Below are positions 1 through 5,345 of a stretch of DNA of 6,838 nucleotides, piece by piece; position 1 is the stretch's first letter; the number at the start of each line of letters is the position of its first letter. This DNA is from an uncultured Aquincola sp. (GTDB lineage Bacteria > Pseudomonadota > Gammaproteobacteria > Burkholderiales > Burkholderiaceae): the NCBI GenBank assembly GCA_937883885.1, contig CAKZXL010000448.1, forward strand, positions 1 through 6,838, in the 5' to 3' direction. Below the pieces are notes generated by a model that was not told the DNA's origin, did not search any database, and saw only the letters and a list, made by a program, of their open reading frames with translations. The translations under genes were made by a program, and so were the position numbers.

Positions 1-1211
1 ATGAACTTGTCGCCGGTGAAGTCGACGCCGGCCGCCACGTCGTGGGTGCCGCCGAAGCCCTTGAACTTGCCGGTGTAGTCGCTTTGCAGCGCCACCGTGT
101 CCAGGTCCATGATCTTGTTCTGCGTGCCGCGGGTCAGCACCGTGGCGTCGCTGATCGTGTCGCGGGTGACGGCCTGGCGGCCAGGCTGCAGGTTGGCAGC
201 GGCAAAGCGCACGGCGCTGGCGCGCTGGTCGCGCTGGTACTTGGAGATGCGCAGCACGCTGCGCAGTTCGCCACCGTTGTCGAAGCGGTGCAGGTGGCTG
301 CCGGTGCCGATGGTGACGTTGGCGCTGGCGTAGTCGCTGGCCATGCCGTAGTAGGCCTTCGGGCTCACCGGCACCAGGCCGGGGCCGCCGTCCTTGCCGG
401 CGCCGTTCAGCCAGGGCAGGCCGTAGGTCACGCCGTTGTCGTTGTCCAGCAGGTACAGGCCGACGCTGAATTCGTCCTGCAGGCCGATGCCCCAGCGGAA
501 GGTGGGCGCGATGCCGCGCTTGTCGATCTTGTTGCCCCAGTTGTCGGCCTTGTTGGCCATGGCGTTGATGCGCAGGGCCGAGTTCTCGCCGGTCTTGACG
601 TTGAGGTCCGTCGTGGCACGCACGAAGTTGCCCGAGCCGATGGTGACCGAGACTTCCTTCTGGTCGTAACTGAAGGGCTGCTTGCTCACCTGGTTGACCG
701 CACCGCCGGTGGAGCCGCGGCCGAACAGCATCGAGGCCGAACCGCGCAGCACTTCCAGGCGGTCCCAGTTGAAGGAATCGCGTTCATAGAAGGCGGGGTC
801 GCGCAGGCCGTCGATGAAGATGTCGCCGGTGGACTGCAGCGAGAAGCCGCGCAGGCGGATGTCTTCTTCGCCGCCTTCGGCCGCCTGGAAGCTGATGCCG
901 GCGGTGTTCTTCAGTGCTTCCTTCAGCGTGTCGAGGTTGCGGTCGTCGATCAGGCGCTCGGTCAGCACGGTGATGGACTGGGGCACGTCGCGCAGCTCCT
1001 GCTTGCCTTTGCCAATGCGGGTGTCGGTGGCCTGCACGTTCTGCTTGCTGGTGGTGGCCGTCTCGGCCGCGGCCTTGGCGCGCACCACGGGCAGTGCTTC
1101 GGATTCCTTCTTGGGCGGCTCGGTCTGGGCCAGGGCCAGGCTGGCAAAGCCGAAGCCGGCGGCCAGGGCGCCGAGCGGCAGCATCGCGGGGCGGGAAGTG
1201 CGTTTAGACAT
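1..1211 (-). CDS. TonB-dependent catecholate-type siderophore receptor (N-terminal part, cut by window edge)
   Basis: Outer-membrane receptor expected to import a ferric siderophore using energy from TonB-ExbB-ExbD. About 403 codons are visible from ATG 1211; the C-terminal barrel strands lie off the left edge (the family is usually 700-800 aa). Residues 1-28 are a signal peptide ending ALA|Q. A likely TonB box follows near residues 39-46 (ALPVVRAK). The plug domain spans about 70-180, with DVPQSITVLT (75-84), an ALKNTAGISF stretch (99-108), IRLRGFSLQSTGDIFIDG (118-135), LEVLRGSASMLFGRGSTGG (152-170) and VNQVSKQP; barrel strands follow. From memory, the layout of the plug and early barrel resembles E. 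coli Fiu and other catecholate receptors (for example the YYG.xSDY segment), but the ligand is inferred. GAGGG (1218-1222) lies 6 bases before the ATG and supports this start. It is the fourth gene after tonB-exbB-exbD, separated from exbD by 141 bp holding two hairpins. I see no Fur box or convincing promoter of its own. Confidence 0.93.
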   Translation of the reverse strand, partial: MSKRTSRPAMLPLGALAAGFGFASLALAQTEPPKKESEALPVVRAKAAAETATTSKQNVQATDTRIGKGKQELRDVPQSITVLTERLIDDRNLDTLKEALKNTAGISFQAAEGGEEDIRLRGFSLQSTGDIFIDGLRDPAFYERDSFNWDRLEVLRGSASMLFGRGSTGGAVNQVSKQPFSYDQKEVSVTIGSGNFVRATTDLNVKTGENSALRINAMANKADNWGNKIDKRGIAPTFRWGIGLQDEFSVGLYLLDNDNGVTYGLPWLNGAGKDGGPGLVPVSPKAYYGMASDYASANVTIGTGSHLHRFDNGGELRSVLRISKYQRDQRASAVRFAAANLQPGRQAVTRDTISDATVLTRGTQNKIMDLDTVALQSDYTGKFKGFGGTHDVAAGVDFTGDKF

Positions 1212-1217
1212 GGTTGT

Positions 1218-1222
1218 CCCTC
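1218..1222 (-). promoter_or_regulatory. Ribosome binding site of the siderophore receptor gene
   Basis: GAGGG on the minus strand, 6 bases before the ATG at 1211. It is the clearest Shine-Dalgarno in the iron cluster and fixes the receptor start. It implies the receptor is translated independently of exbD. Confidence 0.7.
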
Positions 1223-1258
1223 AAGTCAGTCTTTGGTGTCTGGGGTCGTGACGATGAG

Positions 1259-1286
1259 CGGTGGCCGCGTCAGGGCGCGGCCACCG
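1259..1286 (-). other. Strong hairpin in the exbD-receptor intergenic region
   Basis: An 11-bp perfect stem (CGGTGGCCGCG at 1259-1269 with CGCGGCCACCG at 1276-1286) closes a 6-nt loop. No T-run follows on either strand, so it is not a canonical intrinsic terminator. It lies in the probable 5' leader of the receptor mRNA, 47 bases before the start codon. A role as an RNA-stability or processing element, or as a barrier to transcription, is inference. Confidence 0.6.
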
Positions 1287-1319
1287 GCTGCCGGCGGGCG
1301 ATGGCTGGCCGGAATCCGG

Positions 1320-1348
1320 AAAAAGGCGACGGCCCTTGCAGGCCGCGC
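1320..1348 (-). terminator. Probable intrinsic terminator after exbD
   Basis: Read on the minus strand, GCG-CGGCC, a 6-nt loop, then GGCCG-(T)-CGC makes an 8-bp stem with one bulged base. One C and then five Ts (As at 1320-1324 on the plus strand) follow directly. It begins 4 bases after the exbD stop codon. The T-run is short, so termination is probably partial. That would reduce read-through into the receptor gene, which lies downstream on the same strand. Confidence 0.55.
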
Positions 1349-1352
1349 GGGA

Positions 1353-1772
1353 TCAGCGCTTCTCGGGCTCGCTGACGAAGCCGATCTTGCTGAGGCCGGC
1401 CCGCGAGGCATCGGCCAGCGTCTCGGCCACGTTGCGGTAGGCCGCGGCCTGGTCGGCGCGCAGCTGGATCTCGGGCTGCGGCTGCTTCTGGCCTTCGGCC
1501 AGGAAGCGCTCGGCCGCGACTTCACGCGTCACCGGCTCACCGTTCCAGTAGCGGGTGCCTGCGGCGTCGATCGCGAACTCGATGCGCTCCGGCTTGGGCT
1601 GGTTGGCCTGCGAATCGGCCTTGGGCAGGTCGAGCTTGACGGCCTGCGTGAGCAGCGGCGCGGTGACGATGAAGATCACCAGCAGCACCAGCATCACGTC
1701 GATCAGCGGCACCATGTTGATCTCGGCCACCGGCGCATTGCTGCGCTTGGCGTCGAAGGAAGCGAAAGCCAT
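1353..1772 (-). CDS. exbD: ExbD/TolR-family biopolymer transport protein (TonB energiser)
   Basis: 139 aa, the usual ExbD length (about 140). It is the inner-membrane partner of ExbB in the proton-driven motor that energises TonB. A short cytoplasmic N-terminus ends in EINMVPLIDVMLVLLVIFIV (residues 17-36), the single transmembrane helix. It carries the essential membrane aspartate at D25, the same position as in E. coli ExbD. The periplasmic domain follows (about 45-139), with a typical IEFAIDAAGTRYWNGEPV segment and an IQLRADQAAAYRNV segment. ATG 1772 is preceded by AGGAGT (1781-1786). It lies 24 bp downstream of exbB and is surely co-transcribed with it. TolR is the alternative, but the tonB neighbour, the receptor downstream and the absence of tolA/tolB/pal favour ExbD. 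Confidence 0.95.
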   Translation of the reverse strand: MAFASFDAKRSNAPVAEINMVPLIDVMLVLLVIFIVTAPLLTQAVKLDLPKADSQANQPKPERIEFAIDAAGTRYWNGEPVTREVAAERFLAEGQKQPQPEIQLRADQAAAYRNVAETLADASRAGLSKIGFVSEPEKR

Positions 1773-1780
1773 GGTCGTGG

Positions 1781-1786
1781 ACTCCT
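1781..1786 (-). promoter_or_regulatory. Ribosome binding site of exbD
   Basis: AGGAGT on the minus strand, 8 bases before the ATG at 1772, in the 24-bp exbB-exbD gap. It supports this start and independent initiation of exbD within the operon. Confidence 0.65.
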
Positions 1787-1796
1787 GGGCGCCGCG

Positions 1797-2549
1797 TCAG
1801 GCCGCCGAGGCCGCGGGCTTGAGCGGGCGCACGCTGGCACCGGCCGATTGCTGCGCACCGGCGCCGGGCGCTTCGCCCAGCGTCAGGAAGCTGTGCAGCT
1901 CATACGCGAACGCATCGAGGCGGGCGGTGAGCACGCGGTTGCTACGCGTAAAGGCGTTGTAGGCCATCACGGCCGGGATGGCCACGGCCAGGCCGATGCC
2001 GGTCATGATCAGCGCCTCGCCCACCGGGCCGGCCACCTTGTCCAGCGTGCCCGAGCCGCTCATGCCGATGGCCACCAGCGCGTGGTACACGCCCCAGACG
2101 GTGCCGAACAGGCCCACGAAGGGCGCGGTGGCGCCGACGGTGGCCAGCGTGGTCAGGCCGCTTTCCAGGCGGGTGGTTTCTTCGTCCAGCACCTTCTTGA
2201 TGGTGCGGGTGATGAAGTCGTTGGCGCTGCCGGCTTCGGCCAGGCGCGCGGCGCCGTGCTTGGCATGGTGGGCCTGCGCATGCATCGAATGGGCGGTGAG
2301 GTGCGAGAACGGATCGCGCGCGCCATGGGTGGCGATCTCGTGCTGCACCGCGTCCAGCGAGCGGGCATTCCAGAAGAAGTCGAGGAAGGCGGTGCTGCGG
2401 CGGTTGCGCACCAGCGCCGTGATGCCCTTGAGCGCGATCAGGGCCCAGGACACGACCGACATCACGATGAGGATGCCCAGCAGCGTCTTGCCGACGGCGT
2501 CGCTTTGCGCAATGAAGTGGCCGAAGCCAAGGGTGTTGGTGGGTTCCAT
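1797..2549 (-). CDS. exbB: ExbB/TolQ-family proton-channel protein (TonB energiser)
   Basis: 250 aa, close to the length of E. coli ExbB (244). It forms the inner-membrane oligomer that surrounds ExbD and conducts protons to drive TonB. Helix 1 is about residues 22-41. A long cytoplasmic loop follows (42-132). Helix 2 lies within LATVGATAPFVGLFGTVWGV (135-154), the family signature. Helix 3 begins at PVGEALIMTGIGLAVAIPAV (175-194), with the conserved glutamate at E178 facing the channel. The C-terminal 25 residues are Ala/Pro/Gly-rich and probably disordered. No signal peptide is present. The ATG at 2549 starts 6 bp after the tonB stop, with only a weak upstream GGAG, so translational coupling to tonB is likely. 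The ExbB rather than TolQ assignment rests on the tonB-exbD context. Confidence 0.95.
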   Translation of the reverse strand: MEPTNTLGFGHFIAQSDAVGKTLLGILIVMSVVSWALIALKGITALVRNRRSTAFLDFFWNARSLDAVQHEIATHGARDPFSHLTAHSMHAQAHHAKHGAARLAEAGSANDFITRTIKKVLDEETTRLESGLTTLATVGATAPFVGLFGTVWGVYHALVAIGMSGSGTLDKVAGPVGEALIMTGIGLAVAIPAVMAYNAFTRSNRVLTARLDAFAYELHSFLTLGEAPGAGAQQSAGASVRPLKPAASAA

Positions 2550-2555
2550 CGAGGG

Positions 2556-3287
2556 TCAACGCTCCAGTTCGTAAGACAAGGTGGCCGTGCTTTCGCAGAC
2601 GACGGCTACGCCGTTTTCAGTGCAGGGTTCGAAGCGGGCCTGGGCCATGGCCGAGGTGGCGTTGGCGTCCAGCCGCGGATAGCCCGACGAGCGGATGACC
2701 GACCACTGGGCGGGCATGCCGCGCGTGTCCACCACCACCCGCAGCACCACGGTGCCGCTTTCGCCCATGCGGCGAGAGGCCAGCGGCACTTCGATGGGCG
2801 GCTGCACGCGCCAGCGCAGCGCGCTGGCCGGCACCACCTTCGGGCCGGCCGGGGCGGGTGCGGGGGCTGGTGGCGCGGGCGGCGCCGGGGGCGTGAACAC
2901 CTGCTGCGGCACCGGCGGCTCGGGCGGCGGCGGCGGTGCCACGAAGGTGGGCGGCGTGGGCGAAGGCGAAGGCGCGGCCGCGATGATCGGCGCGGGCGCC
3001 GGCGGGGTCTTGGGGCGCGGCTGCGGTGGGGGCGGTGGCGGCGGTGGCGTGGGTACCGGCGCCGGCGGCGCCACCATGTCCACCACGATGGGCGCCACCT
3101 CGGCCACGGCCTGGCGCACCGCATCCACCTGCAGCAGCGCCCACAGCGCCGCCACGTGCGCGACCACGATGCCGGCGGTGAGCGCGGTGCGGGCGCCGCC
3201 GGGCAGTTCGTCGCGCTGGGCCGGTGGGCGCAGCGGTGCCGGGGCGGGCGCTGCGGGCACGGCGGCGGCCGGTCGTGCAAGGGTCAT
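2556..3287 (-). CDS. tonB: TonB energy-transducing protein
   Basis: 243 aa from ATG 3287. It spans the periplasm and passes ExbB-ExbD energy to outer-membrane receptors. A cytoplasmic N-terminus (1-34) is followed by one membrane anchor (about 35-52) containing H44, which matches the key transmembrane histidine of E. coli TonB. Next come a very proline-rich periplasmic spacer (about 73-149, including PPPPPPPP at 81-88) and a C-terminal domain (about 160-243) with MGESGTVVLRVVVDTRG and YPRLDANATSAMAQARFEP motifs. Two cysteines, C222 and C231, sit in the last strands and could form a disulfide. A TTG at 3317 would add 10 residues; ATG 3287 is preferred because the extension is unconserved in character and runs towards the promoter. 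Neither start has a good Shine-Dalgarno. It is the first gene of the iron cluster, with the candidate Fur box about 50 bp upstream. The DNA of the Pro-rich region (about 2840-3070) is low-complexity and extremely GC-rich. Confidence 0.93.
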   Translation of the reverse strand: MTLARPAAAVPAAPAPAPLRPPAQRDELPGGARTALTAGIVVAHVAALWALLQVDAVRQAVAEVAPIVVDMVAPPAPVPTPPPPPPPPQPRPKTPPAPAPIIAAAPSPSPTPPTFVAPPPPPEPPVPQQVFTPPAPPAPPAPAPAPAGPKVVPASALRWRVQPPIEVPLASRRMGESGTVVLRVVVDTRGMPAQWSVIRSSGYPRLDANATSAMAQARFEPCTENGVAVVCESTATLSYELER

Positions 3288-3318
3288 GGCTTGGAAATGG
3301 GAAAGAACCAGAGACAAC

Positions 3319-3334
3319 GTTAAGAGATCTTAAC
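3319..3334. promoter_or_regulatory. Perfect 7+7 inverted repeat beside the Fur-like box
   Basis: GTTAAGA (3319-3325), 2 bases, TCTTAAC (3328-3334). This palindrome in the AT-rich tonB/holin-like intergenic region starts 3 bases left of the Fur-like box. On the minus strand it contains TAAGAT, a plausible -10 for tonB, although no good -35 is visible. It may be a regulator site or part of the promoter; which one cannot be decided from sequence. Confidence 0.4.
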
Positions 3335-3358
3335 AAGAATGAGAACAGTTCCCATTAA
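3330..3358 (+). promoter_or_regulatory. Possible promoter for the holin-like gene, overlapped by the Fur-like box
   Basis: TTAACA at 3330-3335 matches 5 of 6 bases of the sigma-70 -35 element. With a 17-bp spacer, CATTAA (3353-3358) is a weak -10 (3 of 6). The Fur-like box fills the spacer, the position expected for repression. The weak -10 keeps confidence low. Confidence 0.3.
3338..3356. promoter_or_regulatory. Candidate Fur box in the tonB / holin-like divergent intergenic region
   Basis: AATGAGAAC-A-GTTCCCATT is a 19-bp inverted repeat in which 8 of 9 pairs are complementary, centred at 3347. Its 7-1-7 core has 11 of 14 matches to the TGAGAATNATTCTCA form of the Fur site and 9 of 14 to TGATAATNATTATCA. 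It stands in an AT-rich island within a very GC-rich window, 50 bp before the tonB start. The downstream genes are exactly the kind Fur controls (tonB, exbB, exbD, siderophore receptor). The same site is 60 bp before the divergent membrane-protein gene. Confidence 0.7.
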
Positions 3359-3392
3359 GAACCTCTCCTTGTCTGATGGACGCGACAGGCCA

Positions 3393-3414
3393 GGCGCAGC
3401 AGGTATGCTGCGCC
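3393..3414 (+). other. 9-bp perfect hairpin just before the holin-like gene start
   Basis: GGCGCAGCA (3393-3401), loop GGTA (3402-3405), TGCTGCGCC (3406-3414). The stem ends 2 bases before the ATG at 3417 and buries the only purine-rich Shine-Dalgarno-like bases (AGCAGG). As RNA it should hinder ribosome loading. If translation starts at the alternative ATG 3405, that codon would be in the loop and stem. No T-run follows, so it is not a terminator. Confidence 0.5.
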
Positions 3415-3416
3415 GC

Positions 3417-3761
3417 ATGAAGCTGATCGTTCGCTGGATGCTGCTGGCCGCCGCGCTGTTGCTGGTGGCCTATCTCTACCCCGGTGTGGCGGTGCAGAGC
3501 TTTGGCTCGGCGCTGATCGCGGCCCTGGTGCTGGGCTTGCTGAACACCATCGTGCGGCCGGTGCTGGTGCTGCTGACGCTGCCGGTCACGCTGCTGACGC
3601 TGGGGCTGTTCCTCTTCGTCATCAACGCCATCACCTTCTGGATGGCGGCCAGCGTGCTGCAGGGCTTTTACGTCACCGGCTTCGTGGCGGCGCTGATCGG
3701 CTCGCTGATTTACAGCCTGGCCGGCATGGTGATCGACGTGGCGATGGAACGGCTCTTCTGA
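3417..3761 (+). CDS. Small four-helix membrane protein, phage holin family 4-like (YvlD-type)
   Basis: 114 aa from ATG 3417, or 118 aa from ATG 3405. Both are close to the usual length of about 110 for this family, which is widespread on bacterial chromosomes and only named after holins. Four hydrophobic helices are visible at about residues 4-21, 30-49, 51-77 and 86-107. The family signature is clear: GLLNTIVRPVLVLLTLPVTL (40-59), then LGLFLFVINAITFWMAASVL (62-81) and GFVAALIGSLIYSL. No prophage genes are nearby, so a lysis role is unlikely; the cellular function is unknown. The gene is divergent from tonB and shares its intergenic region with the candidate Fur box. It converges on the sulfatase gene with only 19 bp between stop codons and no visible terminator there. 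I prefer ATG 3417 because MKLIVRWM is typical of the family start and ATG 3405 has no spaced Shine-Dalgarno. Confidence 0.88.
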   Translation: MKLIVRWMLLAAALLLVAYLYPGVAVQSFGSALIAALVLGLLNTIVRPVLVLLTLPVTLLTLGLFLFVINAITFWMAASVLQGFYVTGFVAALIGSLIYSLAGMVIDVAMERLF

Positions 3762-3780
3762 CCGTCCGCGTGGGGGCAGG

Positions 3781-5331
3781 TCACCACTGCCCGAAGAACA
3801 CCCCCGCGCGCTTGTGCGCTGCCGTCGAGCGCTCCACGGCTTCGTCGCTCATCGTGGTGCGGTGCTTGCGCCGCGCCAGAAAGTCCAGCAGGCGGTTGCG
3901 CAGCTCGGCGCGCACGCCGGCATGGCCGGGGTCGGTGCCCAGGTCGTGCATCTGGTCGGGGTCCGCGGCCAGGTCGAACAGTTGCTCGGGCTGGTCCAGC
4001 CACATCACGTAGCGCCAGCGCTCGTTGCGCAGCGAGAAGGCCCGCGCCTGCTGCGGCGTCATGCCCAGCGTGCGGCGCGCTTCGCGAAAGCCGTAGTCCA
4101 GCTCTGAATAGGTAAAGCCGCGCCAGTCGGTGGCCGTGCCTTCCAGCAGCGGCCGCAGGCTGCGGCCTTCGATGCGCTGGCTGGCGCCGGGCACGCCCAG
4201 CAGGTCGAGCACCGTGGGCAGCACGTCCACCGCTTCCACGAAGCGCGAATCCACCGTGCCGCGGGTGGCATCGGCCTCGGGCCGCGGATCGACCACGATG
4301 AAGGGCACCCGCTGCACGGTGTCGTAGAAGAGCTCTTTCTCGCCCAGCCAGTGGTCGCCCAGAAAGTCGCCGTGGTCGGCGGTGAAGATGATCAGCGTGT
4401 CGTCCAGCACGCCCAGCCGCTCCATCTCGTTGAACAGCCGGCCCAGGTGATCGTCGAGCTGATGAATCAGCCCCTGGTACGCCGGCCGCACGGTGCGTAT
4501 GCAGTCGTCTCGCTGGAAGCTCACGCATTCTTCCTGCTGGCGGTAGGCCGCCACCACCGGGTGGGCGTGCTGCAGCTCGGCCTGGCTGCGCACCACCGGC
4601 AGGCACTGGTCGGCGGTGTACATCGCGTGGTAGGGCGCGGGCGCCATGTAGGGCCAGTGCGGCTTCACGTAGCTCAGGTGCAGCACCCAGGGTTGGCTGC
4701 CCTGGCGCTGCATGAAGCCGATGGCCTGGTCGGTCATGTACGCGGTTTCGGAGTGGCGCTCGGCCACGCGCGCCGGCAGGTGCACGTGGCGCATGTGCCA
4801 GCCGCTGTGCACCTGGCCCTGGGCGTCGATGCCGGCGATCACGTAGTCGGTCCAGGGGTCGGCGCTGTCGTAGCCCTGGGCGCGCAGGTAGGCGGGGTAG
4901 CCGCTTTCGCTGCCGGGCGGGTGATGGCCGTCGTAGCGGTCCACCTCTTCAAAGCCGCCGCGCATCAGCAGCGTGCCCAGCTCGGTCTGGCCGTCGATGC
5001 CCAGGCGTTCCAGGCCGGCCTGGTCGGGCATCACATGCGTCTTGCCGGCCAGCGCCAGCCTGCGGCCGGCGCCGCGCAGGTACTCGCCCATCGTCACCTC
5101 GCCCACCGACAGCGGCACGCGGTTCCAGGTGGCGCCGTGGCTGATGGGGTAGCGGCCGGTGTAGTAGCTCATGCGGCTGGGGCCGCAGACGCCGCTGTTG
5201 ACGAAGGCGCGGTCGAAGCGCACGCCGCGGCGGGCCAGCGCATCGAGGTGGGCGGTGCGCAGGTACGGGTGGCCGGCGCAGGACAGGTGGTCCCAGCGCA
5301 GCTGGTCGGCCATGATGAAAAGCACGTTCAT
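3781..5331 (-). CDS. Cys-type sulfatase / arylsulfatase-like hydrolase (alkaline phosphatase superfamily)
   Basis: 516 aa from ATG 5331. It is predicted to cleave sulfate esters; the relatives that act on phosphonate monoesters are an alternative. The formylglycine motif CGPSR is at 49-53, so C49 should be converted to formylglycine by a maturase encoded elsewhere. Metal and active-site residues follow family order: D9 in NVLFIMADQ, R53, K97 and H99 in GKTH, H218 in LHLSYVKPHWPY, D319-H320 in IIFTADHGD, and K332 in GEKELFYD. The GKTH motif is sulfatase/choline-sulfatase-like, whereas the APYHAMYTAD (232-241) and LIHQLDDHLGRLF (288-300) regions recall phosphonate monoester hydrolase/arylsulfatase relatives. 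There is no signal peptide, so it should be cytoplasmic. The start chosen gives the family's usual N-terminus; an upstream in-frame start would overlap the preceding gene. It follows the binding-protein gene by 14 bp, a likely operon. The substrate is unknown. Confidence 0.92.
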   Translation of the reverse strand: MNVLFIMADQLRWDHLSCAGHPYLRTAHLDALARRGVRFDRAFVNSGVCGPSRMSYYTGRYPISHGATWNRVPLSVGEVTMGEYLRGAGRRLALAGKTHVMPDQAGLERLGIDGQTELGTLLMRGGFEEVDRYDGHHPPGSESGYPAYLRAQGYDSADPWTDYVIAGIDAQGQVHSGWHMRHVHLPARVAERHSETAYMTDQAIGFMQRQGSQPWVLHLSYVKPHWPYMAPAPYHAMYTADQCLPVVRSQAELQHAHPVVAAYRQQEECVSFQRDDCIRTVRPAYQGLIHQLDDHLGRLFNEMERLGVLDDTLIIFTADHGDFLGDHWLGEKELFYDTVQRVPFIVVDPRPEADATRGTVDSRFVEAVDVLPTVLDLLGVPGASQRIEGRSLRPLLEGTATDWRGFTYSELDYGFREARRTLGMTPQQARAFSLRNERWRYVMWLDQPEQLFDLAADPDQMHDLGTDPGHAGVRAELRNRLLDFLARRKHRTTMSDEAVERSTAAHKRAGVFFGQW

Positions 5332-5345
5332 GGGTGCGGCCGGCC

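Noticed and set aside
1353..2549. TolQ-TolR pair of the Tol-Pal system
   Set aside because: No tolA, tolB, pal or ybgC is present; a TonB gene lies directly upstream and a siderophore receptor downstream, so ExbB-ExbD fits better.
2840..3075. GC-rich repeat tract as a tandem repeat or regulatory element
   Set aside because: It is explained by the proline-rich spacer of TonB (CCN codons read on the minus strand).
3288..3317. TTG start of tonB giving 10 more residues
   Set aside because: It has no Shine-Dalgarno and would push translation into the promoter palindrome; ATG 3287 is the simpler choice, although its own ribosome binding site is also weak.
42..3323. Plus-strand open frame of 1093 codons
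   Set aside because: It is antisense to the receptor, exbD, exbB and tonB genes. Its translation is low-complexity Gly/Arg/His/Ala-rich with no domain, typical of a stop-free frame opposite GC-rich genes.
3417..3761. Prophage lysis gene
   Set aside because: The family name contains 'holin', but no endolysin, integrase or phage structural gene is nearby. The family is common on chromosomes outside prophages.
3762..3780. Bidirectional terminator between the convergent holin-like and sulfatase genes
   Set aside because: The 19-bp gap has no inverted repeat or T-run that would support a terminator.
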